Source: Phenylobacterium sp.
GTDB lineage: Bacteria; Pseudomonadota; Alphaproteobacteria; Caulobacterales; Caulobacteraceae
Reading direction: 5' to 3'
DNA: 64,000 bases
Assembly (NCBI GenBank): GCA_004799545.1
Contig: SSMU01000020.1
Coordinates: 1 to 64,000 of the forward strand
Within the stretch, counting starts at the first letter, position 1; every line of letters starts with the position of its first letter. This document shows positions 42,605 to 50,207 of the stretch, one piece after another. The notes beneath the pieces are model-generated. The model was not told where the DNA came from and did not search any database. It worked only from the letters and a program-made list of their open reading frames with translations. A program made the translations under genes and the position numbers.

Positions 42605-43570
42605 TCAAAGAACACGATCTCTCAACGCCTCGTAAGCCGGGCAGCCGACTTCGAACACGAAGTCGGGCCGCGCCGCCGTCACCGGGCCAAGGCCCGCCGC
42701 GGTGAGCGCGAGCGAGGCCTCCGCCGCTTGGCCGACCTCGACCAGCAGGCCGTGCGGCCGCTTGGTGGCGCCCGCGGCCACCAGCCGCTTGACCACCTTG
42801 GCCTCCGCCGCATCGCCGGTGGCGGGCCAGGTGAGGGTCGCCGACCCCAGGGCCGCGGTCCGCGCCTCGACGATCCGCAGCAGGCGCTCGGCGGCCGTCG
42901 CCTGGGCGGGCGTCCAGCGGGCGTTCAGGCTGGCGGCGAGCTGGGCCTGGCTCTTCAGGATCAGGCCATCGGCCAGCACCTTCAGGCCGTTGGCGGCCAG
43001 GGTCGCGCCGGTGGTGGTGATGTCGACCACCAGCTCGGCCGCGCCGGAGGCCGGCGCCCCCTCCGTCGCCCCGCCGGATTCGGTGATCCGGTAGTCGACC
43101 ACCCCGTGGCGGGCGAAGAAGGCGCGCGTCTGGCTGAGGTATTTGGTGGCCACCCGCATGCGCCGGCCGGTGCGGGCCAGGTAGTCGTGCGCCACCTCCT
43201 CCAGGTCGGCCATGGTCTCCACGTCGAGCCAGCTCTTCGGCGCGGCCACCACCAGGTCGGCGCGGCCGAAGCCCAGGGCCTTGAGCAGCAGGACGCGGGC
43301 GTCGAGGTCCTCGCCCCGTTCGCGCAGCAGGTCCTCACCGGTGACGCCCAGGTGGACCTCGCCGGTCCCCAGGGCGTCGGCGATGTCGGCGGCCGACAGC
43401 AGGCGCACCTGGGCCTCGGGCAGGCCCTTGAGGTCGGCCAGGTAGCCGCGCGCCCCGCCGCTGACCGCGAGCTCCAGCCCGCAGTCGGCCAGCCAGGCCT
43501 CCACCTGTTCCTTCAGCCGACCCTTCGAGGGCATGGCGATGATCAGTTGGTCTTTTGGGGGACCGCTCAT
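42605..43570 (-). CDS. hisG: ATP phosphoribosyltransferase catalytic subunit
   Basis: A 321-aa cytosolic enzyme for the first step of histidine synthesis (ATP + PRPP to phosphoribosyl-ATP). LIIAMPSKGRLKEQVEAWL, LGVTGEDLLRERG and the PRPP loop ELVVDITTTGATLAANGLK are family motifs. At 321 aa it is longer than the short-form HisG of Lactococcus-type HisZ systems, yet a hisZ precedes it. The ATG at 43570 overlaps the hisZ stop (ATGA). It is the last gene of hisS-hisZ-hisG, followed by the bidirectional terminator. Confidence 0.95.
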   Translation of the reverse strand: MSGPPKDQLIIAMPSKGRLKEQVEAWLADCGLELAVSGGARGYLADLKGLPEAQVRLLSAADIADALGTGEVHLGVTGEDLLRERGEDLDARVLLLKALGFGRADLVVAAPKSWLDVETMADLEEVAHDYLARTGRRMRVATKYLSQTRAFFARHGVVDYRITESGGATEGAPASGAAELVVDITTTGATLAANGLKVLADGLILKSQAQLAASLNARWTPAQATAAERLLRIVEARTAALGSATLTWPATGDAAEAKVVKRLVAAGATKRPHGLLVEVGQAAEASLALTAAGLGPVTAARPDFVFEVGCPAYEALRDRVL

Positions 43571-44703
43571 GCCTCGCCTCCGGCGAAGGCGCGCCAGGGC
43601 CGGACCATGCAGCCCACCGCGCGCGCCGAGGCGCCGCCGCCCAGCCGGGCCAGCAGGCCGTCGTAGCGGCCGCCCACCGCCACCGGCCGCTCAGGCCCCA
43701 GCGCCGTGCTGCGGATCTCGAAGGTCAGGCCGTCGTAATAGTCGAAGGCGTGGCCCAGCGCCGGCGCGAAGCGCATGCGCTCGATCGGCGCCGTGCCTTG
43801 CAGGTGGGCGAGGCGCGATTCCCAGAGGTCGAGGGCGGCCTCCAGCGCCTTGTCGCGGCCACCGGCCAGGGCGCGCACCCGGTCGAGCCCGGCCTTGGGC
43901 GCACCGGAGATGGCCATGAAGTCGGCGATGGCGCGGGCCTGGACCTCGGTGAGGGCCGGCGCGGCGGCGGCCTCGGCCCGGCGCACCAGGCGCGCGGCGA
44001 TCTCCGCCGGTCGGCGGCCGCCGACCGGCTCCACGCCAGCCAGGGCCCAGACTTCTTCCAGCATCGCCGCGGCGGCGGGCTCGGAGAGGCCGGAGAGCAT
44101 GGCGGCGAGCTGGCCTGCGCCGTTCCCGGCGTCGCGCGGCGGCTGGCCGGCCCGGTCGAGCTCGGCGTGCAGCAGCCGCGGGCGTCCGGCGACACGGGTC
44201 AGCCGCGCGGCCAGGGCCGGCGCCAGGTCGAGGGCCGCGATGAAGGCGGCGAACAGGCCCACGTCGCCAAGCCACAGGGTGAGGTCCTGGCGGCCGCCGG
44301 CCTCGCAGGCCAGCCAGGCGGCGCAGGGGATCTGGGCGTCGTCGGTGACCGGCGGGACGGTGACGGGGGTGAACAGCTCGACCCCCATCTGCAGGAACTC
44401 TTCCGGCTCCGCCGTGCCGGGCGAGGCGCGGAAGGCCGGACCTTCGTAGAAGTAGCGGCCGGAGGGCGCGCCGCCCGCCAGGTGCCGGCTGGCCACGGCC
44501 ACCGTGAAATCGGGCCTCAGGCAGGCCTCTGCGCCGCCCTCGGCCTGGACCAAGAACAGCCGCGCCCGCATGGCCTCGCCGGCCAGGTCGAGCAGCAGGC
44601 CCAGCGGCTGCAGGATCGGGGCGTCCACCGGCTCCGCCCCGCCGGCGAGCGCGGCGCGGATCTCCGCCAGGGCGTCCGCCGGAACGGGCGGCTCGGTCCT
44701 CAT
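43567..44703 (-). CDS. hisZ: ATP phosphoribosyltransferase regulatory subunit
   Basis: A 378-aa HisRS paralogue that lacks aminoacylation and supports HisG. It keeps the class II synthetase-like LRPDFTVAVASRHLAG and HAFDYYDGLTFEIRSTALGPERPVAVGGRYDGLLARLGG order, but lacks the full HisA-box active-site set of HisRS. It overlaps both neighbours by four bases (ATGA with hisS upstream and hisG downstream), so translation of the three is coupled. The length fits the HisZ family. Confidence 0.93.
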   Translation of the reverse strand: MRTEPPVPADALAEIRAALAGGAEPVDAPILQPLGLLLDLAGEAMRARLFLVQAEGGAEACLRPDFTVAVASRHLAGGAPSGRYFYEGPAFRASPGTAEPEEFLQMGVELFTPVTVPPVTDDAQIPCAAWLACEAGGRQDLTLWLGDVGLFAAFIAALDLAPALAARLTRVAGRPRLLHAELDRAGQPPRDAGNGAGQLAAMLSGLSEPAAAAMLEEVWALAGVEPVGGRRPAEIAARLVRRAEAAAAPALTEVQARAIADFMAISGAPKAGLDRVRALAGGRDKALEAALDLWESRLAHLQGTAPIERMRFAPALGHAFDYYDGLTFEIRSTALGPERPVAVGGRYDGLLARLGGGASARAVGCMVRPWRAFAGGEA

Positions 44704-46181
44704 AGCGCCGAGTCCAAGGATTGAGCGTCCAGGATCTTGCGGATGGTCGCCACCAGTTCGGCGCGGGGGATGGTCACCTGGCCCGGACGCTCGGCGCGCC
44801 AGGCGGCGTTGTCGGTGACGCCCTTGGAGAGGGCGCGGCCAAGGTCGAGGTCCTTCACGGTGGCCGTGCCGGCCGCGAACTCGTCCCCGCCGATGATCAC
44901 CGCGGCGGGCGACAGCCGGCGGTCGGCGTACTTCATCTGCGCCTTCATGCCGGACGCGCCGAGATAGACCTCGGCCGGGACCCCGGCGCCGCGCAGCTCG
45001 CCGGCGACCGCGAAATAGTCGGCCATCCGGGTTTGGTCGAAGACGATGACCACCACCGGTCCGCGCAGGTCGGCGGCCGCCTCGCGGCCCGCCGCACGCA
45101 GCGCCGCGGCCAGGCGCGAGATCCCGAAGGAGAAGCCGGTGGCCGGCGTCCGTTCGCCGGTGAAGCGGGCCACCAGGTCGTCGTAGCGGCCGCCGCCGCC
45201 GACCGAGCCGAGGCGCACCGGCTGGCCCTTGTCGTCGGTGGTTCCCAGCAACAGCTCCGCTTCGAAGACAGCGCCCGTGTAATATTCCAGCCCGCGCACC
45301 ACGGCGGGATCGAAGATCGCCCGGTCGGCGCCGAGGCCGAGGCTGGTGAGCGCCGCATCGATGGCCGCAAGCTCGGCCAGCCCCTCGTCGCCCTCCGCCG
45401 AGCCGCCGATGACGTCGGCGAGCCGGCCCAGGGTCTCAGCCCGGCCGGCCCCGGCGGCGGTGAAAGCCAGCACCCGCTCGGCCGCGCCGGCGTTGAGCCC
45501 CGCGCCCTTGGTGAAGGCGCCGCTCTCGTCCAGCCGCCCCTCGCCCAGCAGCAGGCGCACCCCGTCCGGGCCCAGCCGGTCGAGCTTGTCGACGGCGCGC
45601 AGCACGGCGAGCTTCTGGCCCTCGTCGGCGACCCCGGCCGCGGCCATCAGGCCGTTGAGCAGCTTGCGGTTGTTGATCTTCAGGACCGCCGCGCCCTCCG
45701 GCACGCCGGCGGCCACAAGGCCTTCGGCGGCCATGGCGATGATCTCGGCGTCGGCCTCGGGACGGGCCGAGCCGACGGTGTCGGCGTCGCACTGTGTGAA
45801 CTCGCGGTAGCGGCCCGGGCCCGGCTTCTCGTTGCGCCAGACGGTCCCGAAGGCGTAGCGGCGGAACGGCTTGGGCAGGGTCTCCCAGTTCTGGGCGGCG
45901 AAGCGGGCCAGGGGCGCGGTGAGGTCGTAGCGCAGGGCGATCCACTGCTCGTCGTCGTCCTGCAGGGCGAAGACGCCCTCGTTCGGCCGGTCGGCGTCGG
46001 GCAGGAACTTGCCGAGCGCGTCGGCATATTCGAAGGCCGGGGTCTCCAGCGGCTCGAAGCCGTAGCGCTCATAGACCGCCGACACCGCCGTCAGGATTTT
46101 CCGCTCGGCTGTCAGGTCGCGGGCGCGGCGGTCGATGAAGCCGCGCGGGCTGCGGGCTTCGGGGCGCTGGGTGTCGGTCAT
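44700..46181 (-). CDS. hisS: Histidyl-tRNA synthetase
   Basis: A 493-aa class II synthetase. Motif 2 is FRRYAFGTVWRNEKPGPGRYREFTQCDADTVG by segment, the His-specific box is GLEYYTGAVFEA, and motif 3 is GFSFGISRL. An anticodon-binding domain occupies residues from about 400. The start at 46181 (MTDTQRPEARSPRGF) matches the family N-terminus. An upstream ATG at 46256 has a better ribosome site (GAGG) and would add 25 unrelated residues. A His-rich leader ORF and hairpin lie upstream, so it is likely controlled by His-tRNA charge. Confidence 0.94.
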   Translation of the reverse strand: MTDTQRPEARSPRGFIDRRARDLTAERKILTAVSAVYERYGFEPLETPAFEYADALGKFLPDADRPNEGVFALQDDDEQWIALRYDLTAPLARFAAQNWETLPKPFRRYAFGTVWRNEKPGPGRYREFTQCDADTVGSARPEADAEIIAMAAEGLVAAGVPEGAAVLKINNRKLLNGLMAAAGVADEGQKLAVLRAVDKLDRLGPDGVRLLLGEGRLDESGAFTKGAGLNAGAAERVLAFTAAGAGRAETLGRLADVIGGSAEGDEGLAELAAIDAALTSLGLGADRAIFDPAVVRGLEYYTGAVFEAELLLGTTDDKGQPVRLGSVGGGGRYDDLVARFTGERTPATGFSFGISRLAAALRAAGREAAADLRGPVVVIVFDQTRMADYFAVAGELRGAGVPAEVYLGASGMKAQMKYADRRLSPAAVIIGGDEFAAGTATVKDLDLGRALSKGVTDNAAWRAERPGQVTIPRAELVATIRKILDAQSLDSAL

Positions 46182-46297
46182 GCCTGCGCGCTTAGCGGTT
46201 GCCGCGTCTTCGCTCAAGGAAGCGTTCTGCGAAGTGCGTTCAGGGGGAAGGTCCATCGGTCGGTCCTCGTGAAGGGTTCGACGGACGGAGCTCGAAA

Positions 46298-46326
46298 AGC
46301 CAAGCCCCGTCCGCATCGGCGGGGCT
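46298..46326 (-). terminator. Candidate transcription attenuator in the hisS leader
   Basis: On the minus strand AGCCCCGCC pairs with GGACGGGGCT (one bulge) around GATGC and is followed by TGGCTTTT. It lies after the His-rich ORF stop (46344) and before hisS (46181). A terminator between a His-coding peptide and his genes is the layout of amino-acid attenuation. I did not resolve the antiterminator by eye. Confidence 0.7.
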
Positions 46327-46343
46327 CGGAAGGGGCGCTCAGC

Positions 46344-46421
46344 TCAGGCCAGGCGATCCCATGCCGATCCCGCGAGGGTCGGATGGTGGGGATGGCGGTG
46401 AGGGTGCGGCGCGCGGCTCAT
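46344..46421 (-). CDS. hisL: His operon leader peptide, 25 aa
   Basis: The frame from ATG 46421 encodes 25 residues with HPHRHPHHP at positions 6-14, five His codons within eight (46383-46406), and ends DRLA-stop. Shortage of charged tRNA-His would stall a ribosome here and let RNA polymerase pass the hairpin at 46298-46326 into hisS-hisZ-hisG. The ribosome site is weak. A GCTACAA just upstream could be a -10 element, so the leader may be almost leaderless. It lies in the divergent gap with the DUF72 gene. Confidence 0.75.
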   Translation of the reverse strand: MSRAPHPHRHPHHPTLAGSAWDRLA

Positions 46422-46505
46422 CGGGCGCGGCTTGTAGCGGACCGGACCCAAGAAGGCGAGTCTCGCGGCCGGGAGCCCAGGGCGAGCGCAGCCGTTGAGA
46501 GGGTG

Positions 46506-47258
46506 ATGGCGGAGACCGGGATCCGGATCGGGACGGCGGGATGGGCGATCCCGCGCGCGGTGGCCGACGCCTTCCCGCGCGAAGGCTCGGGCCTGCAGCG
46601 CTACGCCGGCTGCTTCCAAGTCGTCGAGATCAACTCGACCTTCTACCGGCCGCACCAGGCGAGCACCTTCGAACGCTGGGCTGAGACGACGCCGGAGGGG
46701 TTCCGCTTCGCCTTGAAGGCGCCGCGGGCGGTGACCCACGAGGCGAAGCTCGCCGGGGGCGCGGCCGAGCTGGCGCGCTTCCTTGAGGACGGCCGCAGGC
46801 TGGGCGCCAAGTTTGCGGTCGTGCTGGTCCAGCTGCCGCCGAGCCTGGCGTTCGATGCGGATGTGGCCGGCCGGTTCTTCGCCGGGTTGCGGGACCTCGC
46901 GCCGGACCTCGCCCTGGCCTGCGAGCCGCGCCACGCCAGCTGGTTCGAGCCGCAGCCCGACGCCCTGCTGGCCGGGCTGCAGGTGGCCCGCGTCGCCGCC
47001 GATCCGGCCCGCCATCCCGCGGCCGCCGAGCCCGGCGGTTGGCGCGGCTTCGCCTATCACCGCCTGCACGGCTCACCGCGGATGTACTATTCGAGCTATG
47101 CCGACGGGCGCCTCGAGCGCCTGGCCGAGCGGCTCCGCGCCGGGCCGGCGGACAGCTGGTGCATCTTCGACAACACCGCCTCAGGCGCGGCCGCGGCCGA
47201 CGCGCTGCAGCTGCGGCGGCGGCTCGGCGGACGTCCGCAAGCGGCGGAGGACGGCTAG
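46506..47258 (+). CDS. DUF72 family protein
   Basis: A 250-aa TIM-barrel-like protein. IRIGTAGWAIPRAV at the start, VVEINSTFYRPHQASTFERWAE, then FRFALKAPRAVTHEAKL and HRLHGSPRMYYSSYADGRLERLAE are the DUF72 blocks. The family is widespread and its activity is unknown. The ATG at 46506 follows GAGAGGGTG. It is divergent from the his genes. Confidence 0.92.
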   Translation: MAETGIRIGTAGWAIPRAVADAFPREGSGLQRYAGCFQVVEINSTFYRPHQASTFERWAETTPEGFRFALKAPRAVTHEAKLAGGAAELARFLEDGRRLGAKFAVVLVQLPPSLAFDADVAGRFFAGLRDLAPDLALACEPRHASWFEPQPDALLAGLQVARVAADPARHPAAAEPGGWRGFAYHRLHGSPRMYYSSYADGRLERLAERLRAGPADSWCIFDNTASGAAAADALQLRRRLGGRPQAAEDG

Positions 47259-47268
47259 CGGCGCCGGC

Positions 47269-47925
47269 TCAGCTCCACATCTTCAACAGGCTGGCGAACA
47301 CCAGGGTCAGGCGGCGGCGGTTGGCGTCGTGCGGCAGGGCCGCGACGCTCTGTTCGAACTCGTAGAGCATCAGCCTCTGCTCGGCGCTGCGCAGGCGGCT
47401 CTCGAACCAGCCGACCACGGCGTGGCGGACGCCTGATCGAACGGGCGCCACGGCGTGCAGCACCGAGGTGGGATAGATCACGAGGGAACCGGCCGGGAGC
47501 TTCACCGGCTGCGGCCGCCGGTGGCTGTCCAGCACCAGCTCGCCGCCCTCGTAGGACGCCGGATCGTCGAGGAACAGGGTGAAGGACAGGTCGGCCCGCA
47601 TCTCCGCGCCGTCGTCGGCGCGCATGAACGGGGCGTCCACGTGCTCGCCATAGGTCTCGCCCTCGGCGTAGCGCGAGACGATCAGCGGCGACCAGCGGGT
47701 GGGCCGCGCATAGGTGGCGACCTGGCTGTTGGCGCCGATCAGCTGTTTCAGCCGCTGGCGGAGCTCGGCGAGGGTCGCATCGTCCGGGGCGGCCTCGCGG
47801 TTGCGCTTGACCTCCCGCGCCGAGCCCTGGGCGGTGATCTTGCCGTCGACGAAGGTCGCCTGTTCGACGGCGGATCTGACCCGCTGCAACTCGTCCGCCG
47901 CCAGCACACGCTCGACGATCAGCAC
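47269..47925 (-). CDS. PKHD-type Fe(II)/2-oxoglutarate hydroxylase (PiuC/YbiX-like)
   Basis: A 218-aa oxygenase. HVDAPFMRADDG gives the His-x-Asp pair and LHAVAPVRSGVRHAVVGW the distal His and the 2-oxoglutarate Arg. The SFTLFLDDPASYEGGELVL segment is characteristic. PiuC proteins are usually linked to iron-siderophore uptake, but no receptor is beside this one. The GTG at 47925 sits 3 bp from the pgi stop. It is the last of four same-strand genes. Confidence 0.9.
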   Translation of the reverse strand: MLIVERVLAADELQRVRSAVEQATFVDGKITAQGSAREVKRNREAAPDDATLAELRQRLKQLIGANSQVATYARPTRWSPLIVSRYAEGETYGEHVDAPFMRADDGAEMRADLSFTLFLDDPASYEGGELVLDSHRRPQPVKLPAGSLVIYPTSVLHAVAPVRSGVRHAVVGWFESRLRSAEQRLMLYEFEQSVAALPHDANRRRLTLVFASLLKMWS

Positions 47926-47927
47926 GG

Positions 47928-49556
47928 CTAGGCCCTCAGCCTGGCGATGAGCGCGGCGGTGGAGGGATCGTGGGCGCCGGCCGCCCCGCCCTCCAGTTCG
48001 CCGAGCACCCGGGCGGCCAGGGTCTTGCCGAGCTCGACGCCCCACTGGTCGAAGCTGTCGATGCCCCAGAGCACGCCTTCCACGAACACCTTGTGCTCAT
48101 AGAGGGCGATCAGGGCGCCCAGCCGCTCGGGATCCAGGGCGTCCAGCAGGATGAAGCTCGATGGGCGGTCGCCGAGGAAGGTGCGCTGCGGCGCGAGCGC
48201 GTCGATCTCGGCGGTGGAGAGACCCTTGGCATCAAGCTCGGCGCGGACCTCGGCCTCGGGACGACCGACCATCAGGGCCTCGGCCTGGGCGATGGCGTTG
48301 GCCAGCAGTTTCTTCTGGCCGGCGGGATCGCCGTCGGTGGGCTGGCGCACCGCCAGGAGGTCGACGGGGACGATGTCGGTCCCCTGGTGGAGGAGCTGGA
48401 AGAAGGCGTGCTGGCCATTGGTGCCGGCGTCGCCGAACACCGAGGCCGCGGTAGGGTGGGCGACCGGCCCGCCGTGGGCGTCGACCCGCTTGCCGTTGGA
48501 CTCCATCTCCAGCTGCTGCAGGAAGGCCGCGAAGAGGCGCAGCCGCTGGGCGTAGGGGACAACCGCGCGGATCGGCCGGCCGAGGCCGTTGCGGTTGAAC
48601 ACGTGGGCCAACGCCAGCAGCACCGGGGCGTTGGTGGCCAGCGGCGCCGTCTCGAAATGCCGGTCCATGGCCGCGGCGCCGGCCAGCAGGCGCTCGAAGG
48701 TCTCGTAGCCCAGGGCCACGGCGCAGGAGAGGCCCACCGCCGACCACAGGGAATAGCGGCCGCCGACCCAGTCCCAGAAGGCGAACACCTGATCGGGCGG
48801 CACGCCGAACGCCTGGGCCTTGTCCGGCGCGGCGGAGACGGCGACCAGCTGGGCGTCGGCGGCGGAGCCCAAGGCGGCGCGCAGCCAGGCGCGGGCGACC
48901 TCGGCGTTGGTCAGGGTCTCCAGCGTGGTGAAGGTCTTGGAGACCACCACCACCAGGGTCTCGGCGGGATCGAGGCCGGTCAGCGCCTGGGCCAACTCGG
49001 CCGGATCGACGTTGGCGGCGAAGCGCAGCTCGATTTTCGGGTCGAGGGGCTTCAAGGCCTCCCAGATCAGCCGCGGCCCAAGGTCCGACCCGCCGATGCC
49101 GATGTGGACGATGGCGCGGAACGGTTGGCCGCTCGCGCCCTTGCGGGCGCCCGAGCGCACCTCGTCCGCGAAGGCGCGCATCTGGGCGCGGGTGGCCTCG
49201 ACCTCGGGCGAGACCGGTTGGCCGGCGGCCTTGAAGTCGGCGCCGGCGGGCGCGCGCAGCGCCATGTGCAGGGCGGGACGGCCTTCCGAGAGGTTGACGA
49301 TCTGGCCGGCGAACAGCCGCGCCCGGGCGGCCTCGACGCCAGCGGCGCGAGCGAGGCCCAAGGCCACGTCCAGGTCGGCGAGCGACCAGGGCTGTTTGGA
49401 GAGGTCGAGGTCGAGGCCGGCGGCGCTCAGCGTCAGCCGGGCCAGCCGATCCGGCTCCTGCGCGAACAGGCTCTCGATCCGCCGCGCACGGGCGGCGCCG
49501 GCGGCGGCGTCCAGACGGCCCCAGGCCGCATCGATCTCAGACACGCGTAGGTCCAT
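47928..49556 (-). CDS. pgi: Glucose-6-phosphate isomerase
   Basis: A 542-aa cytosolic enzyme that interconverts glucose 6-phosphate and fructose 6-phosphate. IVHIGIGGSDLGPRLIWEAL, VVSKTFTTLETLTNA, the WDWVGGRYSLWSAVGL signature, LLQQLEMESNGKRV-like QQLEMESNGKRVD and GDAGTNGQHAFFQLLHQG are present, including the catalytic Glu and His. The length is standard. It starts 15 bp after the redoxin stop, and the PKHD hydroxylase gene follows at once. Confidence 0.95.
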   Translation of the reverse strand: MDLRVSEIDAAWGRLDAAAGAARARRIESLFAQEPDRLARLTLSAAGLDLDLSKQPWSLADLDVALGLARAAGVEAARARLFAGQIVNLSEGRPALHMALRAPAGADFKAAGQPVSPEVEATRAQMRAFADEVRSGARKGASGQPFRAIVHIGIGGSDLGPRLIWEALKPLDPKIELRFAANVDPAELAQALTGLDPAETLVVVVSKTFTTLETLTNAEVARAWLRAALGSAADAQLVAVSAAPDKAQAFGVPPDQVFAFWDWVGGRYSLWSAVGLSCAVALGYETFERLLAGAAAMDRHFETAPLATNAPVLLALAHVFNRNGLGRPIRAVVPYAQRLRLFAAFLQQLEMESNGKRVDAHGGPVAHPTAASVFGDAGTNGQHAFFQLLHQGTDIVPVDLLAVRQPTDGDPAGQKKLLANAIAQAEALMVGRPEAEVRAELDAKGLSTAEIDALAPQRTFLGDRPSSFILLDALDPERLGALIALYEHKVFVEGVLWGIDSFDQWGVELGKTLAARVLGELEGGAAGAHDPSTAALIARLRA

Positions 49557-49571
49557 CCCCCGGAAGCTTCT

Positions 49572-50195
49572 TCAAGGCGCGTACTTAACGCTGCAGCCGT
49601 ACGGGCGGGTCACCGGCTGGGCGATCGGCCGCCCGGCCCTCAGGTCCGCCAGCGCCAGGGCCACGTAGTTCTTGGCGCCCCTGAGGCTGGCCGGATCGGT
49701 GTAGGGCCGATCGTCGATGCCGCCCATGTAGACCAGGCGGCCGGCCTTATCGACGATGAACATGTGTGGCGTGGTCCTGGCCTCGTAGGCGCGGGCCACG
49801 CGGGCGTCGGCGTCCAGCAGCACGGCGGTGGCGTGGGAGCCCACCTTGGTCATCCAGGCGCGGACCTGCTCGGCGGTCATGTAGCCGCTGACGCCGGGCG
49901 GATCGGTCATCACGGTGAGCCAGACGACGCCGCTCCGGGTCGCCTTCGCCTGCAGACGCTGCATGTTTCCGGAGTCGTAGTGCTTGTGGCTATAGGGGCA
50001 GGCGTCGCTGGTCCATTCGAGGACCACGGTCTTGCCGGCGAACTCCGCGAGGCTGCGCGCACGGCCCTCCTGATCGATGGCCTGGAAGGCCGGCGCGGGC
50101 GCGTTGATGGTCGGCGTGGAGAGCGCCGGCGCGGCCAGGGCGAAGGCCGCGGCGAGGCCGAGGATCACGCGTCGGGACAGCTGCCGGTAGGCCAT
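49572..50195 (-). CDS. Exported redoxin (AhpC/TSA-thioredoxin fold)
   Basis: A 207-aa protein with a twin-arginine-like or Sec N-terminus (RRVILGLAAAFALAAPALS). The thioredoxin-fold core has LEWTSDACPYSHKHYDS, a CPxxxK motif with one active-site Cys, and TPHMFIVDKAGRLVYMGG. A second Cys lies near the C-terminus. It begins 12 bp after the DsbD-type gene, suggesting that DsbD supplies its electrons. The role is probably periplasmic thiol or peroxide reduction. Confidence 0.88.
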   Translation of the reverse strand: MAYRQLSRRVILGLAAAFALAAPALSTPTINAPAPAFQAIDQEGRARSLAEFAGKTVVLEWTSDACPYSHKHYDSGNMQRLQAKATRSGVVWLTVMTDPPGVSGYMTAEQVRAWMTKVGSHATAVLLDADARVARAYEARTTPHMFIVDKAGRLVYMGGIDDRPYTDPASLRGAKNYVALALADLRAGRPIAQPVTRPYGCSVKYAP

Positions 50196-50207
50196 GGATG
50201 GGACGCC

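Noticed and set aside
42424..42705. 93-codon plus-strand frame after the M13 peptidase terminator
   Set aside because: It starts downstream of a terminator, overlaps the hisG 3' end, and has no coding signature.
46182..46256. N-terminal extension of HisS from ATG 46256
   Set aside because: The ribosome site is better, but the extra 25 residues do not match HisRS; kept only as an alternative start.
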